From Parvibaculum sp. (lineage in GTDB: Bacteria > Pseudomonadota > Alphaproteobacteria > Parvibaculales > Parvibaculaceae): DNA of 51,810 nucleotides. Both the position numbers and the translations under genes were made by a program. Under the pieces are notes generated by a model. That model did no database searches, was not told the DNA's origin, and saw only the letters and a program-made list of their open reading frames with translations. The stretch covers positions 1-51,810 of the forward strand of contig JACIYQ010000179.1 in the NCBI GenBank assembly GCA_014359855.1, read 5' to 3'. Positions 24,559 through 32,073 of this stretch are shown here, piece by piece (within the stretch, counting starts at the first letter, position 1; every line of letters starts with the position of its first letter).

Positions 24559-24995
24559 AATGAACTTGACGACCGAACGCGGTCGACGAGAAAGGCGCGC
24601 GAACGCTTCGCCGGCACTTGCTGTCCATTCAGCTTCCAGGTGATGACGCTGAGGCCGTACTCCCAGCGGCGGCACGCCGTGGCGCGGGAGATCCCGAAGC
24701 GCCAGCAGATCGGCTTCCACGGCGTGCCCTCGGCGCGCGCCCAGACAAGCCGGGCATCGTCGGGCTCCAGCCATCTGAGCCAGGGCAGCGTCGCCTCCAT
24801 GCGGCTGATGGCGTCCGGCAAGGGCGGCGGACGCTTCATGCGCGGCGGCTCCTGACCGACGAGATCAGCGAACTCATGCACGATCTTCGGCCACACCGAG
24901 AAATACCCCTGCACCCGAACCTCGGGGAGGCGCTTCATGACGTCAGCAGCTTCGATCAGCCGCTCCTCGACCTGTTCGCGAGTCCAATCAGCCAT
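24555..24995 (-). CDS. DUF6362 family protein (HTH-like), C-terminus possibly altered
   Basis: The ATG at 24995 gives 146 residues starting MADWTREQVEERLIEAADVMKRLPEVRVQGYFSVWPKIVHEF, the DUF6362 pattern. The second half (LRWLEPDDARLVWARAEGTPWKPICWRFGISRATACRRWEYGLSVITWKLNG) contains a resolvase-like helix-turn-helix (KPICWRFGISRATACRRW). Such proteins sit in early operons of alphaproteobacterial phages and may regulate transcription or bind DNA. The last nine residues (DRVRSSSSF) lie past the usual family end and are encoded next to the TGTCTC repeats, so the 3' end may have been rewritten by an insertion. Confidence 0.78.
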   Translation of the reverse strand: MADWTREQVEERLIEAADVMKRLPEVRVQGYFSVWPKIVHEFADLVGQEPPRMKRPPPLPDAISRMEATLPWLRWLEPDDARLVWARAEGTPWKPICWRFGISRATACRRWEYGLSVITWKLNGQQVPAKRSRAFLVDRVRSSSSF

Positions 24996-25188
24996 GCCGT
25001 TGCTCCGTCGGCTGGCGCCGTCCGCCATAGAGCTTCTCGCCGAGCTGGCGAACCAGTTCTCGCTCGGGCCAGGTGAGGCGCGGATCGGTGGGGCTGACGA
25101 CGAGGAGGCCCTGCTCGCGCCAGCCCTCCCGCTTGACCTCTTCGGCCGACCGGCGTTCGCCGCCATATCCTTTCGGCAGCCATCTCAT
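24988..25188 (-). CDS. Small conserved early phage protein
   Basis: The 66-residue protein (MRWLPKGYGGERRSAEEVKREGWREQGLLVVSPTDPRLTWPERELVRQLGEKLYGGRRQPTEQRHG) starts at the ATG at 25188, which overlaps the preceding stop as ATGA, and runs 8 nt into the DUF6362 gene. It is basic and has no recognised motif. Translational coupling on both sides supports it as a real gene. The function is unknown. Confidence 0.7.
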   Translation of the reverse strand: MRWLPKGYGGERRSAEEVKREGWREQGLLVVSPTDPRLTWPERELVRQLGEKLYGGRRQPTEQRHG

Positions 25189-25442
25189 CGTCCGACCTCC
25201 TGCAGCACCGCTGCATAGCCGGCGATATCGAGGATCGAATCCTGATGCTTCGGATCGTGCCCGAGCCGCGCCAGCTTCAGATCGATGAGGCAGAGCACGA
25301 CCTCCGCCGACGTGATGGGCCGGCCGAGCGTGATCGACCAGCGTCTGGCGACCACGGCCATTGCGGCGGCCGGTTCTCCGTAGATCTTGCGGCGCTCGGC
25401 CACGACCGACGCGGCATGCCTGAGCATCGTCTCCCCGCTCAT
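25185..25442 (-). CDS. DUF6378 domain protein
   Basis: I start at the ATG at 25442 (overlapping the RuvC-like stop as ATGA), giving 85 residues: MSGETMLRHAASVVAERRKIYGEPAAAMAVVARRWSITLGRPITSAEVVLCLIDLKLARLGHDPKHQDSILDIAGYAAVLQEV. This is the DUF6378 pattern, an all-helical fold that resembles MazG-like nucleotide pyrophosphohydrolases (Glu/Asp clusters in LIDLKLARL and DSILDIAGYA). A role in nucleotide pools during phage replication is possible; it is unproven. Confidence 0.8.
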   Translation of the reverse strand: MSGETMLRHAASVVAERRKIYGEPAAAMAVVARRWSITLGRPITSAEVVLCLIDLKLARLGHDPKHQDSILDIAGYAAVLQEVGR

Positions 25443-26086
25443 CGCACGCCTCCATCGGTCTCGATGGCCCACAGCAGGATGGCGATGGCGTCGGCTTCGT
25501 TATCGTCCGCGGGTGAGAAGCCGCGGGCGCGAACGGCGGCCATGACGGCGGCCTTGTCGGCGTTGCCCTTGGCGGCGACGTGCCGCTTGATCGTGCCGGC
25601 GGGCACGCCCTGATAGGCGATTGCGTGGCTCTCGCACCAGGCGCTCAGCGTCGCCAGAAAGCCGCCATAGAGATGGGCCGCGTCGGTGCCGACATGCCGA
25701 CGAACCTCCTCGAAGTAAGTCGCCGCGAGACCGCCGGCGTCGGCGGCGATCTGGTCCAGCCAGCTTCGGAAGCGAAGGTATCGCATGCCACCGCCGTCAT
25801 AGCGGCTCGGTCGGAACGAGACCGTTCCGCTCGTGATCAGGCCGTCATGGCTGCGCAACGCCCAGCCAGTCGTGGTGCCGAGATCGAGGCTGAGAATGGC
25901 GCGATGCGCATGAGCCGGATGCGGACGGAATGTGATGACCCCCGCTTCGGCGGGGCCGGTTTCGATGGTCGAGATCATGATTGTCTCCAAGGAGCGCGAG
26001 CAAGGGTCGGGTTTCGGATCGAAGACCCATCGCGGCGGACCGGTCGCTGCCGCCTGGAGACGGCCGAGTTGACGGAGCATGCCCAT
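25439..26086 (-). CDS. RuvC-like Holliday-junction nuclease
   Basis: The core has the RNase H fold of RuvC: first acidic residue in ILSLDLGTTTGWAL, second in TYFEEVRRHVGTDAAHLYGG, and C-terminal acidic pair in DDNEADAIAILLWA. Phages use such enzymes to resolve branched DNA before packaging. The start is ambiguous. The ATG at 26086 has a strong AAGGAGG seven nt upstream and touches the primase stop (TGATG). The ATG at 25978 has a GGAG and would remove 36 residues that lie before the conserved domain. The former is used here. The gene is coupled to the primase and to DUF6378. Confidence 0.85.
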   Translation of the reverse strand: MGMLRQLGRLQAAATGPPRWVFDPKPDPCSRSLETIMISTIETGPAEAGVITFRPHPAHAHRAILSLDLGTTTGWALRSHDGLITSGTVSFRPSRYDGGGMRYLRFRSWLDQIAADAGGLAATYFEEVRRHVGTDAAHLYGGFLATLSAWCESHAIAYQGVPAGTIKRHVAAKGNADKAAVMAAVRARGFSPADDNEADAIAILLWAIETDGGVR

Positions 26087-29013
26087 CAGAGCACCTCCTT
26101 GAGCCAGTCCGGCGCAGCGCCGTTCGGGGAACGTGGTGAGGGATGTTCCCCCGCACGTTCCCCGGTGCAAGCCGTTGAGGAACAAGCGCTTTGGGAAGGT
26201 GACGAAGGTGGGGAACGTTTTTCCCTATCCTCCATCGCGTGGGCGCAGCCGCGCACATGCGTTAGTGTCGAAAAACGTTCCCCATGTTCCCCACGTTCCC
26301 CGGAGCCTTTTGTTTCAATGGGTTGTGCCGGGGAACGTTGGTTTTCGACGTTCCCCTCCTCGCCACAACGTTCCCCGCCCGATGCCGCGACACCTTGCGG
26401 AAAACGTTCCCCACGTTCCCCTTCGATCGTGAGCTGCCAGCGCTTGGCCTGATGGGAGACGCCCAGCGTGCGCACGCGCATCTTGCGGCCGTCGATATCG
26501 AAGACCCGGTCGCGCATGCGGGCGAGCGCCTTGCCGAGCCGTGTGCGCTGTGACCGGTCGCCCCCGGTGCCGAGCGGCAGCGGCGGCTCGCAGGCCAACG
26601 CCACCTCATAGAGATCGCCGGTGCCGACCTCCGCGGTCCCGAAGCGGTCCCACCAGGCGCCGATGAAACTGCGCCAGATCGCGCCCTCGCCATCGGCGGC
26701 AGCGAGCATCTCGTCGAGATTGGCGAGAAACCCTTCGATCCCGGCGACCTCGAGCACGCCGCCCATGACGCGCGACCAGGTCTCGTAGCTCCCGATCATG
26801 CGCGCGCCCCGTGGACGGCCGGCGGCCAGCCAGGCGCGGCAAAGCGTGAGGCAGGCCGCGACGAGGCGCGGCCGGTTGGCGCGAACCCAGCTCATGAGAT
26901 CGGGGTGGCGGAACCCCTCGCGCCGCCAGGGTTGATCCACCCGGGCATCGAGGCGGATGCGCACGATGCGGCGCGCCATCTCGTTGGAGAACTCGGGATT
27001 GTTGCCGGTCGCGATCCAGACGCAGCGGATCGGCAATCGCGTCATCTCGGACGCCCCGAGAATCCGGTCCTCCCAGAAGGGCGCGGTGAGCGCTGCCGCG
27101 AGCGCGGAGGAGTCGAGCGGGTGACGCAGATTGTCGATAAGCACGAGGGAGGGAATCTGGCGGAGCTTTGCCGTGACGCGCTTGCGCCACTCTTCGTCGT
27201 CGCGGCCCTCGGTCATCACGGAGGCGCTGACGCCGGTGAGCACCGTCGCGATCGCGTCGACCATCAGGGTCGCACCGGTGCCGGGCGTCGGCTTCTCGAT
27301 CAGATGCAGCGGCGTCGGCGCGTCGATCATGGCCCGCAGGAAGCCAAGCAGCAGCAATGCCACCGCATGCGCCCGCTCCGCAGGGCCGGTGAAGGGGAAC
27401 TCGCCCAGCATGTCGTCGACGATGAGACTGCGCGCGGTCGCGATCTCCGCCGGCGACGGGCGCTCCGGAACCTGCGGCACGGCAAAGCATGGTGTCGGCT
27501 GGTAGAGCAGCCGCGCATCGGGGTGGTAGCCGGGCTCGGTCAGGAGGGCGCCATTGCGGCCGAAGACCGGCGTGGTGACGATCCCCGCCAGGACCGGCAG
27601 GCCGGGATCGGGCGTCGCCAGCAGCGACTTGATGAGCGGCGTCGGCGGATGCGCGGGAACGAGATCGCCGTTTCGCGCCAGACGCCGCCAATCGGCGAGC
27701 TTGGCCAGCATGTGCCGCAGGCGCTCTTCCGTCACCGGCCGGGCCATGGGCAGGCCGTCATCGTCGTGCACGGCCCATGTCGGCATGCCGCCGCTGCGAA
27801 AGAGCCAGGGCATCCTGTTCGAGGCGAGCAGCAAACCCCAGCTGCGAGCATGGGCGCGGGCGAGATCGCCCTCATCGGCACGCAGTTGCGGCAAGCGCCC
27901 CTGGGGCTCGACGAAGCCGATCGGGCGGTTTCGGGCGCCATCCTGCGCATCGACGGCATCCGCCACTGCACACGGCTCGGCCGCGTCGATGATCTGGCGG
28001 ACCGCGCCCGCGCCGTTGCGCAGCAGAACGTCGTTGAAATCCTCGCCTTCCGCCCGCGGCAAGGCGATGGCGACGCTGCGGCCTTCGGCGCGGAGACGTT
28101 GCGCCGCCGCTTCGGCTGCACGAAGGCCAGCGCCCGACGCATCGTGGTCGGCGAGCAGAACGACACGCCGGGCCTCCGGCGGCAGGACGACCTGTTCGAG
28201 GTTGGTGGCCGAGAGCGTCGCCCATACCGCCATGCCCGGGCAGGCCGTCATAACGGCGAGCGCCGTTTCGATGCCTTCGGTCAAACCGATGGCACCGTCC
28301 TCTCCGATCGGCGCCAGGCGCACGGCGCCGCCGCCGACCCGGCCCAGCATCTTCTTCGGCTTTTCGACCTCGGCTTTCGCCGCCCCATCCGGGCGCAGGT
28401 AGATGCGGTGCAGGGCAACCACGCTGCCGGAGCGATCGCGAACCAGGCCGACGATGGCCGGGAACCCGGTCCTCGTATCCCAATGCGCGAGATCCGGATG
28501 GAACAGTAGGTCGGACGGTGGCGGGACCGTGAGACCTCGTGCACGCAGATAAGCCTCCCCCGGTGTGCCGGCGATCGGGAGGGCCCGCGAGAGGATGATC
28601 TCGATTTCTCGGGCAGAGTCTTTCTCCGGCTTCGCGGAAACCGCCGAGGGTTCGCGCCGCGCTGGCGCTGCGGCGGTCCATCCGACCAGATCTGCGGCAT
28701 AAGCAAAAAGGTCGCGGCCCTTGAGGCCGGTCGCCTGTTCGAGTGTGCTCAGTGGCCCGCCGCCCTGGCCGCCGTCGAAGTCGATCCAGTCGCCGGCGTG
28801 CTCGCCTCTGAGCGTGATCACGCAGGAGCCGTTCTTTCGCGGCGCAGCGCCATTGATATTGGCGAGACGCCATTCGTCGCCGTTGCGCCGGCCGTTCGGG
28901 AAGTGCTGCGGCACCCAGGCGTCGGTCCTGTCACGCAGGCCGGCCACGATGGCGTCGAGATCGTAATGGACCGCAGGCGTTCTGGCGGGTGCGATGTCGT
29001 TGAAGTCAATCAA
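26086..29013 (-). CDS. Phage replication primase with toprim and helicase-like domains
   Basis: The 975-residue protein contains an N-terminal primase-type region (ANINGAAPRKNGSCVITLRGEHAGDWIDFDGGQGGGPL), a toprim domain (EGIETALAVMTACPGMAVWATLS, then VVLLADHDASGAGLRAAEAAAQRL, about 230-300) and an SF3/AAA-like part around 560-740 (HLIEKPTPGTGATLMVDAIATVL, SLVLIDNLRHPLDSSALAAALT, CVWIATGNNPEFSNEMARRIVRIRLDAR). The P-loop reads GTGATL, without the usual lysine. It should prime and perhaps unwind phage DNA. The C-terminal 110 residues are a low-complexity tail encoded by the 9-bp repeat array. Its start overlaps the helicase stop by 8 nt. Confidence 0.88.
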   Translation of the reverse strand: MIDFNDIAPARTPAVHYDLDAIVAGLRDRTDAWVPQHFPNGRRNGDEWRLANINGAAPRKNGSCVITLRGEHAGDWIDFDGGQGGGPLSTLEQATGLKGRDLFAYAADLVGWTAAAPARREPSAVSAKPEKDSAREIEIILSRALPIAGTPGEAYLRARGLTVPPPSDLLFHPDLAHWDTRTGFPAIVGLVRDRSGSVVALHRIYLRPDGAAKAEVEKPKKMLGRVGGGAVRLAPIGEDGAIGLTEGIETALAVMTACPGMAVWATLSATNLEQVVLPPEARRVVLLADHDASGAGLRAAEAAAQRLRAEGRSVAIALPRAEGEDFNDVLLRNGAGAVRQIIDAAEPCAVADAVDAQDGARNRPIGFVEPQGRLPQLRADEGDLARAHARSWGLLLASNRMPWLFRSGGMPTWAVHDDDGLPMARPVTEERLRHMLAKLADWRRLARNGDLVPAHPPTPLIKSLLATPDPGLPVLAGIVTTPVFGRNGALLTEPGYHPDARLLYQPTPCFAVPQVPERPSPAEIATARSLIVDDMLGEFPFTGPAERAHAVALLLLGFLRAMIDAPTPLHLIEKPTPGTGATLMVDAIATVLTGVSASVMTEGRDDEEWRKRVTAKLRQIPSLVLIDNLRHPLDSSALAAALTAPFWEDRILGASEMTRLPIRCVWIATGNNPEFSNEMARRIVRIRLDARVDQPWRREGFRHPDLMSWVRANRPRLVAACLTLCRAWLAAGRPRGARMIGSYETWSRVMGGVLEVAGIEGFLANLDEMLAAADGEGAIWRSFIGAWWDRFGTAEVGTGDLYEVALACEPPLPLGTGGDRSQRTRLGKALARMRDRVFDIDGRKMRVRTLGVSHQAKRWQLTIEGERGERFPQGVAASGGERCGEEGNVENQRSPAQPIETKGSGERGEHGERFSTLTHVRGCAHAMEDREKRSPPSSPSQSACSSTACTGERAGEHPSPRSPNGAAPDWLKEVL
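26126..26421. repeat. Iteron-like array of ACGTTCCCC, candidate replication origin
   Basis: Ten exact copies of the 9-mer are present in 296 bp. Seven read forward on plus (26155, 26275, 26293, 26348, 26368, 26404, 26413) and three are inverted (26126, 26210, 26330). Two one-base variants ATGTTCCCC lie at 26143 and 26284. Positions 26275-26301 hold three contiguous units and 26404-26421 two. The copies at 26330 and 26348 can fold as a hairpin. The array lies inside the 3' end of the primase gene, as lambda's origin lies inside gene O. Confidence 0.7.
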
Positions 29014-30286
29014 GGATCACCAGCCCTTGCTCCGCGCGCGTAATGGCGGTGTAGAGCCAGCGGGCGCGGTCCTCGGCGGTCCGCCCGAGGCCGTCGTCGT
29101 AGACGATCACGTTCTCCCACTGCGACCCTTGGGCCTTGTGGCAGGTGATGGCGTAGCCCCAGACGCTCTCGACAAGTCCCCGCATGTCGCGCCAATCGCG
29201 GCGCAGGCGCTCGGCGTCGTAGGCGACGTGGTCGTCGAAATGCCCCTTGTAGAACCATTGGCGGCCGGGGACGCTCGTCCCGTCCTCGGTGCGCACCATC
29301 GCGCTGAAGGCGAGCGGGCTTTCGTCGCGGATGTCCGAAAGGTCGAGGAACATGCCGTTGACGAGACCGAGATCGTGCCGGTTCTTGAGGCAGATGATCT
29401 TCTCGCCGAGCCCGCGCGGATAAGCGTCCGGAAAGCCGGCCGCCTGCTTCATCGCGGTATTCAGAAAGAGCCGCGTCGCATTGCGGCCGCAGATCACCTG
29501 GCCGCCCTTGAGGAATTGATGCGGGCCGATGTCGGAGCGCCGCATCTTCCAGACGAAGTCGTCATGCTCGCCGTAGGGAATGGGCATGCTCTGCCGTGCG
29601 AGCGTCGCGAGGCGGATGATCGCGCTGGTCTCGGCCTGGCGATGGATATCGGTCAGCATCACGTCGGGATCGGCGTCGGTGAAGGCGCCGTCGCCTTTGA
29701 TCGGCGGCAACTGGCCGGGGTCGCCGAGCACCAGGATCGGCTTGCCGAAGGCGAGCAGATCGCTCGCCATTTCGGCGCCGACCATGGAGACCTCGTCGAG
29801 CACGATCAGGTCGGCGTCGCGGACCAGCGACTGCTCGTTCAGAATGAAACGGGGCTGATGGATGTCGGCGAGCCGGAGCTCGAGGCGGCGGATCTGGGTC
29901 TCGGCGAAGGAGCGCTCCGCCGGCCCCATGCTGCGCAGGCCTTTGCGCAGCGTCTCCAACTCGCGGGTAACACGCTCGATCTCCTCGGGCGTCGCCTCGG
30001 AGACCTTGTAGATCAGGCTGTGGATCGTCGATGCCGGCGTTCCCTTCCGGGTCATCACCAGGGCCGCCTTGCCGGTGAAGGCGGCATAGAGCACGCCGCC
30101 CGAGCCGCCCGTGCGATCCATCGGTTCGAGACCGAGCTCGCCGATCGCATGCCGGGTGATGGTGGTCTTGCCCGTTCCTGCGTAACCGAACAGGCGGAAC
30201 ACCTGCTGATCGCGCGTGCGGCGCCGAAACCAGTCCTCGATCGCGGCGATTGCCGCCGCCTGCTGCGGAGACGGGATGAAGCTCAT
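29006..30286 (-). CDS. RecD-like ATP-dependent DNA helicase (SF1)
   Basis: From the ATG at 30286 (ATGA overlap with the nuclease stop) the protein has 426 residues. Walker A is FGYAGTGKTT (about 33-42), Walker B LIVLDEVSMVG (about 160-170), motif III GDPGQLPPI, and the last motif ends the protein (YAITCHKAQGSQWENVIVYDD ... WLYTAITRAEQGLVILD). This is the RecD/Dda group of 5'-3' DNA helicases. Overlapping coupling to the Cas4-like nuclease suggests the two work as a unwinding-nuclease pair in phage recombination or replication restart. Confidence 0.92.
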   Translation of the reverse strand: MSFIPSPQQAAAIAAIEDWFRRRTRDQQVFRLFGYAGTGKTTITRHAIGELGLEPMDRTGGSGGVLYAAFTGKAALVMTRKGTPASTIHSLIYKVSEATPEEIERVTRELETLRKGLRSMGPAERSFAETQIRRLELRLADIHQPRFILNEQSLVRDADLIVLDEVSMVGAEMASDLLAFGKPILVLGDPGQLPPIKGDGAFTDADPDVMLTDIHRQAETSAIIRLATLARQSMPIPYGEHDDFVWKMRRSDIGPHQFLKGGQVICGRNATRLFLNTAMKQAAGFPDAYPRGLGEKIICLKNRHDLGLVNGMFLDLSDIRDESPLAFSAMVRTEDGTSVPGRQWFYKGHFDDHVAYDAERLRRDWRDMRGLVESVWGYAITCHKAQGSQWENVIVYDDGLGRTAEDRARWLYTAITRAEQGLVILD

Positions 30287-31053
30287 CGCTCGCCCTCCCA
30301 GCAGCGCTCCGCATAGGCGCACATGCGGCAGAGATAGAAGTCCTGGGCTGCGGCGATCCGCGGTGGGAGTTCGCCGACTGCCGCAGCGCGCAGGATATCG
30401 ACGGCCTTGTCGGACAGCGCCTGCGCGCAGGGCGGATCGAACGCGACCACTTCGTGGTGGAGCGCCTCGGTGTCCTTGTTAAGGGCCGTGACGAGGGCGG
30501 TCTCCAGCTCCAGGTAGCCCATGTAGAGCTGGACCTGCGCGAAGTAGACCGGCTTGGAGGCGCGCAAGCCACGCTTGACCAGGTCGTTCCAGGATTTGGC
30601 GTTCAGCGCCTTGTGCTCCCAGAGCACGGGCCAGCGCAGGCCGACATCGGGGCCGGCGACGATCACGCCGTCGATGTGGCCGCGCAGCTTGCCGCCCGCC
30701 GCCTCGAACCCGAATTGTCCGCCGTCCGCGCGTTCGGTGCGAAGGTCGAAGCCCGCGCTGCGCAGCCAGCGGATGGAGAGCGTCTCGAACTGGTGGCCGG
30801 CGTCGAAGATACGCAGGATCGCGCCATCGAAATCCCGTCCCTCATCCTTGGGCGTATGGGTCACCTCGTAGACGAGCTTGCGCACGCAGGGCTCGCCGAT
30901 CCGGCTGCCCCCGAGATAGTCGCGCGGCGTCTGCCGACGATTGCGTGCCACCAGCGCCGCATCGATCAGGGCATTGATCCGATCGGACACGCTGATCGCG
31001 TGGCCGATGCGGCCATAGATGAAGCCGGAGCCGTGGTTGAGATCGACGATCAT
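30283..31053 (-). CDS. Cas4-like PD-(D/E)XK exonuclease with probable Fe-S cluster
   Basis: The 256-residue protein has a RecB-family nuclease core: H87 in DAGHQFE, D128 in GHIDGVI, E146-x-K148 in LWEHKAL, and QVQLYMGY (172-180). Four cysteines frame it, C56 in GEPCVRKLVYE and C242, C245, C251 in LCRMCAYAERCW. This is the arrangement that holds a 4Fe-4S cluster in Cas4 and AddB. It would resect DNA ends for phage recombination. No CRISPR array or cas1/cas2 is near, so a CRISPR role is unlikely. It is joined by 4-nt overlaps to the HNH gene before it and the helicase after it. Confidence 0.88.
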   Translation of the reverse strand: MIVDLNHGSGFIYGRIGHAISVSDRINALIDAALVARNRRQTPRDYLGGSRIGEPCVRKLVYEVTHTPKDEGRDFDGAILRIFDAGHQFETLSIRWLRSAGFDLRTERADGGQFGFEAAGGKLRGHIDGVIVAGPDVGLRWPVLWEHKALNAKSWNDLVKRGLRASKPVYFAQVQLYMGYLELETALVTALNKDTEALHHEVVAFDPPCAQALSDKAVDILRAAAVGELPPRIAAAQDFYLCRMCAYAERCWEGER

Positions 31054-31469
31054 GAGCGCGACCTCGCCCGAGCCTTGGCGGCGGGGTGCTGGTCTCCGGT
31101 GCGCGAACGGCAGTAGTCGAGAAATCCCGGCGCGTTGAGATTCTCCCGTTGCGTGCCCCAGCGAAGATTGTCAGCGCGATTATTGGCTGCGTTCTCATCG
31201 AGGTGCATGACCACGGCGCCCTCAAAGGGCGGGCTGCCATGGAATGCCTCGGCTACCAGCCGGGCGACCTTGTAGGTGCGATCGCCAATCGTGACGATAA
31301 AACGACCATCGGCCTTGTTCCACACGCCGAATGTCGGCGTTCCGCCATAGGGACGCTGCCCACCACGTGGCATCGCGCCACGATATGGGACCAGCATGAT
31401 ACGTCCCTCATTGCTGGCGAGAACGCCAGGCAGTGACGGAATATCTCTCCAGATTTCTCCATTGGGCAT
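31050..31469 (-). CDS. NUMOD4/HNH homing-type endonuclease
   Basis: The 139-residue protein starts with a NUMOD4-like motif (GEIWRDIPSLPGVLASNEGRIM) and has an HNH_3 core (KVARLVAEAFHGSPPFEGAVVMHLDENAANNRADNLRWGTQRENL), where H of VVMHLDEN and the N residues build the metal site. Such genes are often free-standing homing endonucleases that spread by cutting unoccupied phage genomes. The base composition is lower in GC than its neighbours. It ends with a 4-nt overlap on the nuclease gene and begins 15 nt after the DUF6511 stop, so it has been integrated neatly into the operon. Confidence 0.88.
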   Translation of the reverse strand: MPNGEIWRDIPSLPGVLASNEGRIMLVPYRGAMPRGGQRPYGGTPTFGVWNKADGRFIVTIGDRTYKVARLVAEAFHGSPPFEGAVVMHLDENAANNRADNLRWGTQRENLNAPGFLDYCRSRTGDQHPAAKARARSRS

Positions 31470-31484
31470 GGCTATTCGTCGTCT

Positions 31485-31844
31485 CTAAAAGGGCAAAGGA
31501 TCGTCGAGCGGATCGCGGGCGGCTGCCTGGCGCTGCATCGACTCCTGAAACCCGTCGACGCAGGCCTCGATGATGCGATCGATCTCTTCCGGCTTCCGGT
31601 CGTAGAACGGCGCCATCAGGTCGAGCTCGGTGAGCGTCTCGGCGAGAAACCGGCGCGCCTCCTTGATCGCTCGAGTCTCCATGTCGGTCTTGTCGATCAT
31701 CCCGTTGTTCCTGTTGGCGAGCGCCGCGCCGACATCGAGGCAGCGCATCGAGCAGAAGCGGTGGTAAGGAAAGCGGCCCCAGCGCAGCTGGTGGACGTAG
31801 CCGAAGCCCCGCGCCTGACGTCCGCAGACGGCGCAGACGGCTAC
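31485..31844 (-). CDS. DUF6511 zinc-ribbon protein, start codon unclear
   Basis: The conserved part begins with VAVCAVCGRQARGFGYVHQLRWGRFPYHRFCSMRCLDVG, a zinc ribbon with CxxC and CSMRC pairs, followed by a helical C-terminus (KEARRFLAETLTELDLMAPFYDRKPEEIDRIIEACVDGFQESMQRQ) typical of DUF6511. About 120 residues are clearly protein. No ATG, GTG or TTG lies in this frame near its beginning. The next in-frame ATG (32009) would translate the wrong frame of the upstream gene. The coordinate given marks where the protein-like sequence begins, at the stop of the upstream gene. Frameshifting or an unusual start is possible. Confidence 0.68.
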   Translation of the reverse strand, partial: VAVCAVCGRQARGFGYVHQLRWGRFPYHRFCSMRCLDVGAALANRNNGMIDKTDMETRAIKEARRFLAETLTELDLMAPFYDRKPEEIDRIIEACVDGFQESMQRQAAARDPLDDPLPF

Positions 31845-32068
31845 CCGAGCAAGAGCCGGGTCAGGTCCTCTGCGTCGTCCGGCTGATCCTTGATCCGGTG
31901 CGAGGCCAGGACGATGAACCGCGCGATCGCGTTCGCCGCCATGGCTTCCAGTTCGGGGAGCGTGAGAGCGGCGATGGGCTGGTGAAGCCTTCCGCGTCCT
32001 TCGAGCCATTGTCCCATCGCCTTCGCTGCCTCGCGCGTGACGTGCGCCTGCCACTCATCGGCCGTCAT
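31841..32068 (-). CDS. Small conserved early phage protein
   Basis: The ATG at 32068 gives 75 residues (MTADEWQAHVTREAAKAMGQWLEGRGRLHQPIAALTLPELEAMAANAIARFIVLASHRIKDQPDDAEDLTRLLLG), mainly helical. It starts 5 nt after the preceding stop and runs into the DUF6511 frame. Proteins of this type occur at this place in related prophages. The function is unknown. Confidence 0.72.
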   Translation of the reverse strand: MTADEWQAHVTREAAKAMGQWLEGRGRLHQPIAALTLPELEAMAANAIARFIVLASHRIKDQPDDAEDLTRLLLG

Positions 32069-32073
32069 GACGG

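Noticed and set aside
26126..26421. CRISPR array or coding tandem repeat as explanation for the 9-bp repeats
   Set aside because: Unit length, irregular spacing and both orientations do not fit CRISPR, and the mix of reading frames does not fit a purely protein-level repeat.
26905..30316. Long plus-strand frames of 534 and 440 codons
   Set aside because: They are antisense to the primase and helicase genes, which have clear motifs in the minus frames.
30283..31053. CRISPR adaptation role for the Cas4-like nuclease
   Set aside because: No repeat-spacer array and no cas1, cas2 or other cas gene is present; the neighbours are phage recombination genes.
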